Shown piece by piece: positions 8,713 through 16,666 of a stretch of 39,305 bases of DNA. Made by a program: the position numbers and the translations under genes. How positions within the stretch are numbered: the stretch's first letter is position 1; each line of letters begins with the position of its first letter. The stretch spans positions 1-39,305 of IMG/VR virus record IMGVR_UViG_3300008261_002369; one strand, written 5' to 3'. The notes beneath the pieces are model-generated. The model was not told the DNA's origin, did no database searches, and saw only the letters and a list, made by a program, of their open reading frames with translations. The DNA comes from a virus.

Positions 8713-9710
8713 AAAAAATTCCTATAAAAATTATATCAACACAAGAACCAGATGTCCTTCACGTAAGGTTCATACCCACTGACATCTGTAATTTCAACTG
8801 TTCTTATTGTTTCCCTGGTTCTGGAAATGTAAACAAATTTAGATACCCAAAGAATATTGACACAGTTATCAAGAATTTCCGTATATTGTTCGATGCATAC
8901 ACTAACAATCTTAACAAAACAAAATTTAACTTGATGCTTACTGGCGGCGGCGAACCAACTATATGGCCGCATATTGAAAAGTTTTGTAAAGAAATAAAAG
9001 AACAACACGATGTTCGCATTACTGTTATTACCAACGGATCTCGTACACTAAATTGGTGGAATGAAAATTCAGCATACTTTGATGCAGTAACTTTAAGCGG
9101 ACATAATGAGTTTACTGATATCGATCACTATGTTGCGGTCGCTGATAAGTTACACAGCAACGGAGTTAAAGTAAACGGACTTATGTTAATGGATGCACAA
9201 AATTGGGATAAGTGTATTTCATATGTTGAAAAGATGAAACAAAGTGAATATCCTTGGTATATTCAAACTAAGGAAGTTGTTGATTCGCCTGGACGGGGAA
9301 TGGATGTCTACAACGAAGAACAGCTGGCCTATGTTAATGCTAGTCTCAAGCGTGTTCCTGATTCTGATTGGATTATTAGAAACTTTGGAGACATTAGAAC
9401 ACACGAAAGTATTGTGATGTTTGATGATGAGTCAGCATATCCTGCTAGAGCACATTCGATTATAGTTAATCGATGGAACAAATTTAAAGGCTGGAAGTGT
9501 AATGTTGCGTTAGAAACACTATTGATAAACCCAGACGGATCAGCAACAGGTTCGTGTCAGGAGTCAGTATTTGGGGATAATGTGCCTAATGTATTTTCAG
9601 AAACATTTGAACAAGACTTTGCCCCAATAATTGATTTTAAGTCAATCATATGTCCACGCGAAACATGCTCATGCCAACCAGAGACACATGTTACTAAATC
9701 TTTAATTTAG
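8709..9710 (+). CDS. Radical SAM protein with SPASM-like C-terminal cysteines
   Basis: 333 residues. Core cysteines are C27-C31-C34 (DICNFNCSYC), with LTGGGEPT as the SAM-binding loop and VITNGS next. The C-terminal cysteines (WKCNVALE, GSCQES, IICPRETCSC) match the layout in the proteins at 2078 and 9694, so these three form a subfamily. It is the last gene of the plus-strand radical SAM operon. Its end overlaps the convergent gene at 9694 by 17 bp, with no terminator between them. Confidence 0.9.
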   Translation: MKKIPIKIISTQEPDVLHVRFIPTDICNFNCSYCFPGSGNVNKFRYPKNIDTVIKNFRILFDAYTNNLNKTKFNLMLTGGGEPTIWPHIEKFCKEIKEQHDVRITVITNGSRTLNWWNENSAYFDAVTLSGHNEFTDIDHYVAVADKLHSNGVKVNGLMLMDAQNWDKCISYVEKMKQSEYPWYIQTKEVVDSPGRGMDVYNEEQLAYVNASLKRVPDSDWIIRNFGDIRTHESIVMFDDESAYPARAHSIIVNRWNKFKGWKCNVALETLLINPDGSATGSCQESVFGDNVPNVFSETFEQDFAPIIDFKSIICPRETCSCQPETHVTKSLI

Positions 9711-10587
9711 ATAATGGTATATCTGCAGCACAGGTGCAGTAATCTCTAGTACATATAATTGGGGAGGTAGGAATAGTAAAGGTACCTTGATATATGTTGC
9801 CTAAACTACCGCCTACTCTACAAGTAGCACGATGCACTTCGCCGTCCCAGTTAATCATCAAACTTTCCAAGCCTGCATTGCATTGCCAACCTTTGAATTG
9901 ATTTAAGTGTTGTTTAATCACATCATTGGCATGGATAATTTTTTCTTCATCAATACGACAGTTTGGTTTAACGGTAGCGTCATGGTCCAAGATCCATTGT
10001 AGATCTTTACCATCATATTTCAAATCGTCAAATACATTATGATCACCTTCGGTCCAACGAATTCTGCGAACAGCATATTTGACTCCAATTTCATCAAACT
10101 TTTTAACAACAACTTTAACATTGTGCATGTAGTCATGATGAGCCATTACATTAACAAAGAAATCTCTTTCTGTACTATCATAATATTTTAAAATAGTATC
10201 AAATATTCTAGCCCATTCGTGTTCAAAATGTAAACTAAACACAAGATGATTAAAAAACATTTCGTGTTGAAGATACCAACGATAACCCCTAGTGCCGTTG
10301 GTTGTTAAATTGACCCAAAAAATACCCTTGCGTTTAAAATAGTCTAATAAATCTTCTATGTCAGGGTGTACACACGGCTCGCCACCAGTTAGGCTTATTC
10401 TTAGAGGTTTGCCGAGCTTGCATAATTTGTCCACAGTTGCTTCTAACAAATTAATATCGGTATGCGGACTAAAGTTATCATGGATACTTGATGGACAATA
10501 TGTACAGTCGTAGTTGCAACGTTTGCCAAGATTCCATTCAATTTTAATTTGATCTTGATGAGGCCACGAACTTGTAATTTTATACAT
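9694..10587 (-). CDS. Radical SAM protein with SPASM-like C-terminal cysteines
   Basis: 297 residues. Core cysteines are C24-C28-C31 (KRCNYDCTYC), with LTGGEPCVH at about 65-73 and NLTTNGT following. C-terminal WQCNAGLES, ATCRVGG and IICTRDYCTC mirror the plus-strand relative at 8709. It ends the minus-strand operon that starts at 13414 and overlaps the upstream gene by 8 bp. The two relatives face each other and overlap by 17 bp at their 3' ends, which suggests an inverted duplication followed by divergence (inference). Confidence 0.9.
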   Translation of the reverse strand: MYKITSSWPHQDQIKIEWNLGKRCNYDCTYCPSSIHDNFSPHTDINLLEATVDKLCKLGKPLRISLTGGEPCVHPDIEDLLDYFKRKGIFWVNLTTNGTRGYRWYLQHEMFFNHLVFSLHFEHEWARIFDTILKYYDSTERDFFVNVMAHHDYMHNVKVVVKKFDEIGVKYAVRRIRWTEGDHNVFDDLKYDGKDLQWILDHDATVKPNCRIDEEKIIHANDVIKQHLNQFKGWQCNAGLESLMINWDGEVHRATCRVGGSLGNIYQGTFTIPTSPIICTRDYCTCAADIPLSKLKI

Positions 10588-11848
10588 ATGGTTTGAATTC
10601 CGGAGTTACATCTGTAAAACTTTGACTGCGGGTGACATCTAGTTTACGATTAAATTCGATACAATCTTTCCATAAGTGATTTTCATCCTTAGCACGGAGG
10701 AAATTTTGAACTCCTTCAATTTGTCCAATAGTAATTCCTACAAGCATTGGATGTTCTTTAATCATTTTATATTCTAATATTTTACTTTTCATTACTTCTA
10801 ATTTATGATATGCAATATTCTTTAAAGGCGCCGGTAATGTTTGAATGGATAATACATTAGGGTATTTTACCATGTTTGTATAAAATACAATACCTAAATC
10901 ATTTAAAAAATATTCTATCATTTTATCTAATACCAATACATTGCTTACTTGCACTGCAACAGCACCGACTATACGACTAATATTAGGGATAGTTTGTATT
11001 TGTTTTATATTATTAATTAATTCTTCCCACGAAGCATTTCCTCTAACATATTCATAACTAGAACTAATTCCGTCTATGCTTACATTTACAGCCACTGATT
11101 TGAACTTGGGCCAGTATTCCCAAACTGTTCTATTACCTTTACCTAAGGTAGTTAGATTAGTAGCATACTTAATTTCAATTTGGTGTCCATACGGAGCAAG
11201 CATGTCTAAGATTCGATAATGCTGTGGATCCATTAGCGGCTCGCCACCTGCAAACTCCACACGTCTAAAGTGAGGCAGGTTCTTTTCTAAACTCGCCCAC
11301 CAATTAGGGTTATCTTCGAACTTATCAAGTAACGGTTTATTTTCTAAATTATGTTCTTCTACTAGATTAAAAATAACCTGTCCAGAACCTTTATAAAAAT
11401 CTTTAATTTCACTCCAATCATTCCAACTGGTGCTATCGCCTGGATGACACATACGACACTTTAAATTGCAAAGATTATTTAATTTTAATTCCATTGTTGG
11501 AATTTCAAAAGGCATAGTAAAATCACTATGCATTGCCGCAGTTGCGTTTGGATATAATTTAATACGTGCTTCTGGTATTTCGCCTTTGATATGTCGCAAT
11601 CTTAAACTTTCAACCCCTTGGTCTTCTAAACTAAAACATGGTTCACACTCAGGAGGACGGACACCGCCGAGTACCTGTTTGCGAATACGTTTCATGTTAT
11701 CGCCGTTCCATATTTCTTCTAGTGATTGTTCTTGTATCCAGCCAATAGGATGGCTACGGCAGCATACTTGTATAGCACCGTCTTCTCTAGTAGCTAGTCC
11801 TGTAAAAGGGTGCATACAAAATGTTGGAGGATTAATGTTGCTGTTCAA
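10580..11848 (-). CDS. Twitch/SPASM-first radical SAM protein, start uncertain
   Basis: About 422 residues from a TTG at 11848. An N-terminal cysteine domain (C11 in TFCMHPF, C29-C30 in QVCCRSH, C68/C71 in PECEPC) precedes the core C127-C131-C134 (LCNLKCRMC). HPGDSTSW and FAGGEPLM follow. The architecture equals that of the protein at 7303. No ATG fits: the first in-frame ATG lies after the conserved N-terminal cysteine. The alternatives are TTG at 11848, which overlaps the upstream stop by 17 bp, or TTG at 11899. Either way the start is non-ATG and relies on coupling to the PP-loop gene. Confidence 0.85.
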   Translation of the reverse strand: MNSNINPPTFCMHPFTGLATREDGAIQVCCRSHPIGWIQEQSLEEIWNGDNMKRIRKQVLGGVRPPECEPCFSLEDQGVESLRLRHIKGEIPEARIKLYPNATAAMHSDFTMPFEIPTMELKLNNLCNLKCRMCHPGDSTSWNDWSEIKDFYKGSGQVIFNLVEEHNLENKPLLDKFEDNPNWWASLEKNLPHFRRVEFAGGEPLMDPQHYRILDMLAPYGHQIEIKYATNLTTLGKGNRTVWEYWPKFKSVAVNVSIDGISSSYEYVRGNASWEELINNIKQIQTIPNISRIVGAVAVQVSNVLVLDKMIEYFLNDLGIVFYTNMVKYPNVLSIQTLPAPLKNIAYHKLEVMKSKILEYKMIKEHPMLVGITIGQIEGVQNFLRAKDENHLWKDCIEFNRKLDVTRSQSFTDVTPEFKPYV

Positions 11849-12569
11849 TTGCCCACGCCCTTTCTTTACACCAAAAACATTCGTTACATAACGGAACAAA
11901 TTGTCCAGGTGTATATGTTTTATAATTTATTCCGTTAAACTCGCCTTCGCAGCTACGGGTAATATTAAATAGATCTTCAATGTCTAATCGTTTGTATTGA
12001 TTAACTATCCAAGACTTTTCTACAAATCTAAACGGGTGAATTGCGTATTTCCCCATATGGATCATTATTGTTAAATGTTGATTACTTTCGTTGGGGTCAA
12101 TGTCTCTTTCCGACATCCCTTTAAAATTTACATCTTTAGGATTGCGTGTAACAGCATTATAGTACGCATCAACATCTTCACGATGACAAGTAAATTCAGC
12201 AAATGATCGTTGTTCTATATTATCACCACTAACATTTTTTCCGTATTCGTCTGTCAATGACGGACCTATGTTTCCGTACTCTAATTCGGGTGCTATAAAA
12301 TTAATATGTCTCTGGAATGTTATATTAGGAAATCGATGTGTAAGCCAGTTATAAACAGACACGCTGTCCCATTGTTGCCATGGTCTTGTTTTCCACATAC
12401 GTACATGGCTAATGACATGAACTTTGAAATTCTTTTGATAGCTAGGAACTAGGTTGCAAAGAAGATAAGCTAACATAGCACTATCAGCGCCACCGCTTAC
12501 ACTAATGGCAATATTATTCCATGTAGTTTCGAATGGTATATTAACTCCGTCTACATTATGTAACTTCAT
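11832..12569 (-). CDS. PP-loop ATPase, QueC-like
   Basis: 245 residues. The PP-loop SGGADS is at 25-30 (ISVSGGADSAML), the ATP-binding motif of enzymes that adenylate a carbonyl or carboxylate (QueC, TilS, asparagine synthetase types). The C-terminal cysteines (RSCEGEF, then LCNECFWCKER) match the C...CxxCxxCxxR zinc site of QueC, which makes preQ0 for queuosine and for 7-deazaguanine DNA in some phages. The middle is unlike textbook QueC and no queD, queE or folE gene is visible here, so a different amidation or thiolation reaction is equally possible. ATGA couples it to the aminotransferase-like gene upstream. Confidence 0.75.
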   Translation of the reverse strand: MKLHNVDGVNIPFETTWNNIAISVSGGADSAMLAYLLCNLVPSYQKNFKVHVISHVRMWKTRPWQQWDSVSVYNWLTHRFPNITFQRHINFIAPELEYGNIGPSLTDEYGKNVSGDNIEQRSFAEFTCHREDVDAYYNAVTRNPKDVNFKGMSERDIDPNESNQHLTIMIHMGKYAIHPFRFVEKSWIVNQYKRLDIEDLFNITRSCEGEFNGINYKTYTPGQFVPLCNECFWCKERAWAIEQQH

Positions 12570-13414
12570 TGTTCTAAATACCTTATCAATGGGCTTACCC
12601 CTACTGGATGTCCGTCCTTTATTGCTAGGTGTATACTTCGTGTTGGAAGTAAATTGAAATCTCTACAGACTTTATAATAATGTTCACCATACGTTAACCA
12701 AAGATAATCCGGTGGCAAATTGCGTATAAAATGTAAGCCAATCATTGCCAATGCACGATTGTTCATATGGAAGTCATTCATTATTGTAACACTATCTAGA
12801 GTTGATTGCCGAGTCCAACGTAAACCTATTCTGTTCCATCCTAACCCTAGACCCTTGGAAAGACTAATACCAACACTAGATATAGCAGGATGCCCATAAT
12901 CAAATATGATATTACGACAACAGGTGGTCCAAGCACCGTCAATGTGGACCTTAATCTTTTTAACCAAACATTCATTTAATATTTCCTCCATGTCTTGATG
13001 TGGCGCACCGATGCTAGGAAACGGCATCGCTAGGATTAATGGAACATCTGGTATCAGCGAGCCCACATCTTTTACATACGCTAATCCCAATCTTTCGTGA
13101 TATTTGTAATCGTTACGTAATACTTGTACAGGCCCTTGCATGTATAAGTTATCAATAAATTGTGTACATCCGTTTATAATATCTTTGCGTAAAAATGAAT
13201 CAAGCCCTATAAAATTATTAAACGGAGACCTCAGTAGCCATTGCTCAACTTCAAATTTAAAATTGTCATAGACGCTGTCCGTAATATCCTTGTCAATTTT
13301 TCCACTTAATACATCTTGCTGAAGTTGTTCAATTTTAAAATCAGTGAGAGGCTGCGGCCTCTCAATCTCAAGCCATTGTGCATCGTAAGTCGGTGCAATG
13401 GTTATTCTACTCAT
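12566..13414 (-). CDS. PLP-dependent aminotransferase-like protein (class I/II fold), short
   Basis: 282 residues. The segment HIDGAW (D159) and then ISLSKGLGL with K187 and GWNRIGLRW (R195) match the PLP-binding Asp, the Schiff-base Lys and the phosphate-binding Arg of fold-type I aminotransferases. Upstream NGCTQFIDNL recalls the N-terminal part of the domain. At 282 residues it is about 100 shorter than usual and has little of the C-terminal small domain, so it may be reduced or repurposed. It heads the minus-strand operon, coupled by ATGA to the PP-loop gene. GTAAATA lies 4 nt before the ATG, with no Shine-Dalgarno. Confidence 0.7.
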   Translation of the reverse strand: MSRITIAPTYDAQWLEIERPQPLTDFKIEQLQQDVLSGKIDKDITDSVYDNFKFEVEQWLLRSPFNNFIGLDSFLRKDIINGCTQFIDNLYMQGPVQVLRNDYKYHERLGLAYVKDVGSLIPDVPLILAMPFPSIGAPHQDMEEILNECLVKKIKVHIDGAWTTCCRNIIFDYGHPAISSVGISLSKGLGLGWNRIGLRWTRQSTLDSVTIMNDFHMNNRALAMIGLHFIRNLPPDYLWLTYGEHYYKVCRDFNLLPTRSIHLAIKDGHPVGVSPLIRYLEQ

Positions 13415-13418
13415 GTTT

Positions 13419-13425
13419 TATTTAC
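13419..13425 (-). promoter_or_regulatory. T4-late-like promoter motif GTAAATA
   Basis: On the minus strand GTAAATA ends 4 nt before the ATG at 13414, without a ribosome binding site. It sits back to back with the plus-strand motif at 13441-13448 inside a 38-bp divergent spacer. Confidence 0.45.
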
Positions 13426-13440
13426 ACCATTAAAGTATCA

Positions 13441-13448
13441 CATAAATA
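13441..13448 (+). promoter_or_regulatory. T4-late-like promoter motif CATAAATA
   Basis: CATAAATA differs from the T4 late consensus TATAAATA by one base and ends 4 nt before the ATG at 13453. No Shine-Dalgarno is present. Confidence 0.55.
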
Positions 13449-13452
13449 TTTC

Positions 13453-14124
13453 ATGCTAACTAAGTTACATTATACAGTCTCTACAAATCTGATACAAGAC
13501 GCACTACAGTCCGTTCCGCCTACTGATTTCCGGTTGACTATTAATGAACCAACGGGTAGATTCTTTTATGATCCCTGGGAAACCAAATTAGAGTATAAAG
13601 ATACAGCTTGGGAAAAGATTTTAAACACACTTCCTGTAGATTTTGGAGAAGCTAGGATTATCGGCTTAAAGGCAGGGGAATGTTATCAGTGTCATTCCGA
13701 CATTGACGATCGTTACCATTTAAATCTTTCTGGTAGCGAAAGTTTTATAATTAACATTGATAGCCAAGAAATGTTTGAAACTACCCAAGATGGATTTTGG
13801 TATGAAATGGATGCTAGTCCAAGGCACAGTGCAGCAAACTTTGGCCAGATAGTTCGAGTACAATTGGTTGTAAGAAAACTATTGACCCCTAACATTTTGA
13901 ACAACCCAATCGATGTTAAAATTACGCCATCGAGGTTAGATCAAAATAATGCTAGATTCTTTTTTGATCAAACTATTAGTGTGTGGTTGAATTATGCCAA
14001 TAAAAATAATTTGATAACTGCATTTAACCACACACCGACTTGTGTTTCTTTCACTATAGAAAAGATAGCAATAGATGATTTGAAAAATATTTTATATCCT
14101 GAATTCGAGTTACACATATTATGA
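13453..14124 (+). CDS. Aspartyl/asparaginyl beta-hydroxylase-like 2OG oxygenase
   Basis: 223 residues from ATG 13453. The iron ligands are probably H81-S-D83 (CYQCHSDIDD) and H125 (DASPRHSAANFG), with R135 for 2OG. The order HxD, acidic ligand strand, then PRHSxxN is that of the AspH family (PF05118), which hydroxylates Asp/Asn, Pro or His in proteins. The last ~80 residues are an extra helical segment of unknown role. It overlaps the kinase-like gene by 4 bp (ATGA). A reading from 13378 would cross the divergent promoter region and is rejected. Confidence 0.8.
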   Translation: MLTKLHYTVSTNLIQDALQSVPPTDFRLTINEPTGRFFYDPWETKLEYKDTAWEKILNTLPVDFGEARIIGLKAGECYQCHSDIDDRYHLNLSGSESFIINIDSQEMFETTQDGFWYEMDASPRHSAANFGQIVRVQLVVRKLLTPNILNNPIDVKITPSRLDQNNARFFFDQTISVWLNYANKNNLITAFNHTPTCVSFTIEKIAIDDLKNILYPEFELHIL

Positions 14125-14804
14125 TAGATACAACCAATTGGAAATATTACTACAAGCAAGATCCTGTAGATAAGATCCGATGTGCCACAAATTTATTGTA
14201 CACTCCGTTGATTAATCCGGAGGGCAATATAATGTGCATGTTGTGGGATGAAACTAGTGAATACCAAAAAGAAAATACACGGCTTACAAAAGAATTAGTA
14301 GATTTCTTTTTTGAAAGAGAAGTTAAGTATCTTGAAATATTTCAAGGGTACAGTTGGGCACCTTCCATTATTGAAATTGATAAAGAAAACAAAAAGATTT
14401 TTATCGAATGGAATGTTGAAACTTGCAATGATATTGTATATACTGATAGCCGTGACATTGACAAAGAGTGCTCGGATTGGCAACCACAATTATTCAATAT
14501 TTTAAAAGACGTTGTCTCTGCCGGGTATTACAAAATGGCGTTATATCCCCATTGCTTTTATCTAGATAAAAATAATAAATTAAAAACCTTTGATTTTTAT
14601 TCTTGTATTTCTCATGAAGAGAGATATCTTGAAAAAGCTAAAATAGAAGGTATGTTAGGCCAAGGATCAAGAACTCGATTTGATGAAGTTACTTCTGATG
14701 GGTTAATAGATTTTGAAATGTTTTTTAAAAGAACACTTTCAACACATGTGAAATGGCCAGGTGATCCGTTTCCAAAATTTTATAAAAGGTTATTCAATGA
14801 ATAG
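14121..14804 (+). CDS. Kinase-fold-like protein, paralogue 1
   Basis: 227 residues. Not a family I can name. It resembles a small protein/aminoglycoside-kinase fold: an FFEREVKYLEIF helix at about 63-74, an IIEIDKENKKIFIEW hairpin like a hinge strand, and HCFYLDKNNKLKTFDFYSC at about 147-165 in the position of HGDxHxxNxLxxxxGxxxxIDF. The catalytic HxD is not intact (PHCF), so it could be a pseudokinase or a different fold. Its paralogue lies at 18787. Both sit in plus-strand units beside 2OG or radical SAM genes. Coupled by ATGA upstream and by an 8-bp overlap downstream. Confidence 0.5.
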   Translation: MIDTTNWKYYYKQDPVDKIRCATNLLYTPLINPEGNIMCMLWDETSEYQKENTRLTKELVDFFFEREVKYLEIFQGYSWAPSIIEIDKENKKIFIEWNVETCNDIVYTDSRDIDKECSDWQPQLFNILKDVVSAGYYKMALYPHCFYLDKNNKLKTFDFYSCISHEERYLEKAKIEGMLGQGSRTRFDEVTSDGLIDFEMFFKRTLSTHVKWPGDPFPKFYKRLFNE

Positions 14805-15345
14805 TGTTACATCGTTAGGCACGTCAGGAGGAGAGTATAACTGGAGTCAACTGATTGCCGTTATATCATCCCAACAAGGAAAAACAATTACTACAGATCC
14901 AGAAATATGGAATTTAGAAACTCCGGGATACAAAGAAATATATGAAAGATGGCAAGCTGCTAATTTCAATATGGACAGTATCAAATGGACTAATTTTTAT
15001 CCTAAAGAACATTTTGATGAAATGTTTGCAACAAAGTTTGCTAAAGACATGGGCGGTAGATTAGTACGTGCCTGGATAAGTCGAATAGACCCGGGCTATA
15101 TGGCTCCGTGGCATTGGGATGTTGACGAAGAGGAAGCTGCTTATCTTGAAAAAGGAACTTTAACAAGATATAGTTGTTTTATGGAAGGTGCTAATCACGG
15201 CCATATTCTTATTGTAGGTAATGATTATCTGTACAATCAAGATTTTGGACAGTTGATAAAGTGGAACAATTACAAAGAATGGCACAGCGGAATCAATGCC
15301 GGACTACGTCCACAGTATATTTTTCATATAATTGTTCATAGTTAA
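14797..15345 (+). CDS. 2OG-Fe(II) oxygenase-like protein
   Basis: 182 residues from ATG 14797, 8 bp inside the upstream gene. Ligand candidates are H106-W-D108 (APWHWDVD), H163 (EWHSGIN) and R171. GHILIV and LIKWNNYKEWHSG form the jelly-roll strands. It is homologous to the convergent gene at 15342: GHI.V, a strand ending in W, H.g.N.G and an Arg align in order. The two share the TTAA at 15342-15345 as both stop codons. Substrate unknown. Confidence 0.75.
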   Translation: MNSVTSLGTSGGEYNWSQLIAVISSQQGKTITTDPEIWNLETPGYKEIYERWQAANFNMDSIKWTNFYPKEHFDEMFATKFAKDMGGRLVRAWISRIDPGYMAPWHWDVDEEEAAYLEKGTLTRYSCFMEGANHGHILIVGNDYLYNQDFGQLIKWNNYKEWHSGINAGLRPQYIFHIIVHS

Positions 15346-15866
15346 TCGTACATAGTTATTTGTAGAGTGTATCTTGTGTTGTATCCTATATTTGCCGGCC
15401 CGTGTACGGTCATAGGATCACTCCACTCAAATACATCACCGGCTTTATAATTTGCAGCAACTTTGTCATCGTAGACAAATATGTGTCCGGGTTCCCAATC
15501 TTGTAAAAACATAGTGTATCGTACCGGATTACTGACTTCAGTCAGTTGAGGGTCGATGTGCATAGCTTGGAACTCGCCAGGATATAACATTACAAACCAC
15601 CAATTAACGTCGGTTCGTGTTTCAGGCAACTCAGGTAGAGTAAATTTAAAATTTTGCATTTCTTTAGATTTTGGATTCATCTGATGAAAGAAAAAATTAT
15701 TATTTGAATAACCAGGTCGAGCCATTTCTTTAAATTTTTCTAATGTTGTATTCCCACTCCACCGATCAGGTTGCCATACAGGAGTACAATCGCCTTTGCA
15801 TGAAATAAGGTGTTCCATAATCTTTTGGTCTTCAATCCAAGATTTGTAGTTTCCAATAAATTTCAT
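15342..15866 (-). CDS. 2OG-Fe(II) oxygenase-like protein, convergent paralogue
   Basis: 174 residues. Ligand candidates are H103-I-D105 (QAMHIDPQ), H155 (MTVHGPAN) and R165, with GHIFVYDDKV and FEWSD between. This is the same jelly-roll pattern as in the convergent gene at 14797. It follows the larger oxygenase at 15866 with a 1-bp overlap (TAATG) and ends the minus-strand unit that starts at 18730 with two radical SAM genes, so it may finish a pathway begun by them (inference). Confidence 0.8.
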   Translation of the reverse strand: MKFIGNYKSWIEDQKIMEHLISCKGDCTPVWQPDRWSGNTTLEKFKEMARPGYSNNNFFFHQMNPKSKEMQNFKFTLPELPETRTDVNWWFVMLYPGEFQAMHIDPQLTEVSNPVRYTMFLQDWEPGHIFVYDDKVAANYKAGDVFEWSDPMTVHGPANIGYNTRYTLQITMYD

Positions 15867-16666
15867 TAATAGTTCTCTAAATGATCAACGCCTAACTGTT
15901 TACGGAATGCTTGTGTAAATTTGCCGTCAATGCGTAACCCGTAGCTCTGTTCCATAATCTGTTCACCACCGTGCCAGTCAACATCATTCCACCATGCAGC
16001 ACGGCAGTTCAAGTAAGTTTTATTTTTAGTCTCTGGATCCCACAGGTACATTGCCTTCTTAGTGTTAGGACGTATATGTATAAATTCATTACGATGCGGG
16101 ACAACAACATTAACCCCATTCCGAGCATCTAAGTCTCTGTGTTCAAACGGGATGCCGTCTGCTTCGCAATGAAAGAATATAACACGCCCAATATCTTCAA
16201 ACACTGTACCTACAAGGCTTTCGACCCACTTAACTACATTAGGGAAATATTGTGCTTCGGGTGTTAGTTTGCGAGGTGCTGTTCTATCGTCCCACGAACC
16301 TTCTTCCCACAAGTAATAATAGATGTAAGGATCATAAGCACCCATGGCCATTTTTAAGAAACGAGTGAATACGTTACGTTCTTGAAAGTTTTTAAAATTC
16401 TTAGGCATTAGTGCCATACCTGCTTGTTTAAGAGGCCCGTCTGGCAATGCTTTAAATTCTTCCATTGCTTGGTATATAGGTTTCCAGTGCAGCTTATAGC
16501 TCATATCATCAAAGGTAAACCCCGGTGCCATCCATGTACCTTCTTTAGCATGATGTCTTGCTACAGCAAATCCTGTTAGGATTTCTGGCTGCATTTTTTC
16601 AAATGCTTCCATATCCACATATTGTTCCATGTTGTAATATGTTTTATTGTTTATTCCGTGTATCAT
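15866..16666 (-). CDS. Larger 2OG-Fe(II) oxygenase-like protein
   Basis: 266 residues if it starts at ATG 16666. Ligand candidates are H176-R-D178 (FEHRDLD), H232 (DWHGGEQ) and R245, separated by FIHIRP and MYLWDP strands. A ~150-residue helical N-terminal domain precedes the jelly roll. Three ATGs are possible: 16699, 16666 (preceded by CAGAGAAA, overlapping the upstream gene by 23 bp) and 16630 (just after the upstream stop, no ribosome binding site). I prefer 16666. It lies directly downstream of two radical SAM genes. Confidence 0.75.
   Translation of the reverse strand: MIHGINNKTYYNMEQYVDMEAFEKMQPEILTGFAVARHHAKEGTWMAPGFTFDDMSYKLHWKPIYQAMEEFKALPDGPLKQAGMALMPKNFKNFQERNVFTRFLKMAMGAYDPYIYYYLWEEGSWDDRTAPRKLTPEAQYFPNVVKWVESLVGTVFEDIGRVIFFHCEADGIPFEHRDLDARNGVNVVVPHRNEFIHIRPNTKKAMYLWDPETKNKTYLNCRAAWWNDVDWHGGEQIMEQSYGLRIDGKFTQAFRKQLGVDHLENY

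Noticed and set aside
11832-12569. Complete queuosine/7-deazaguanine DNA-modification pathway
   Set aside because: Only a QueC-like protein is present; none of the radical SAM proteins has the QueE layout, and no folE, queD or transglycosylase gene is visible.
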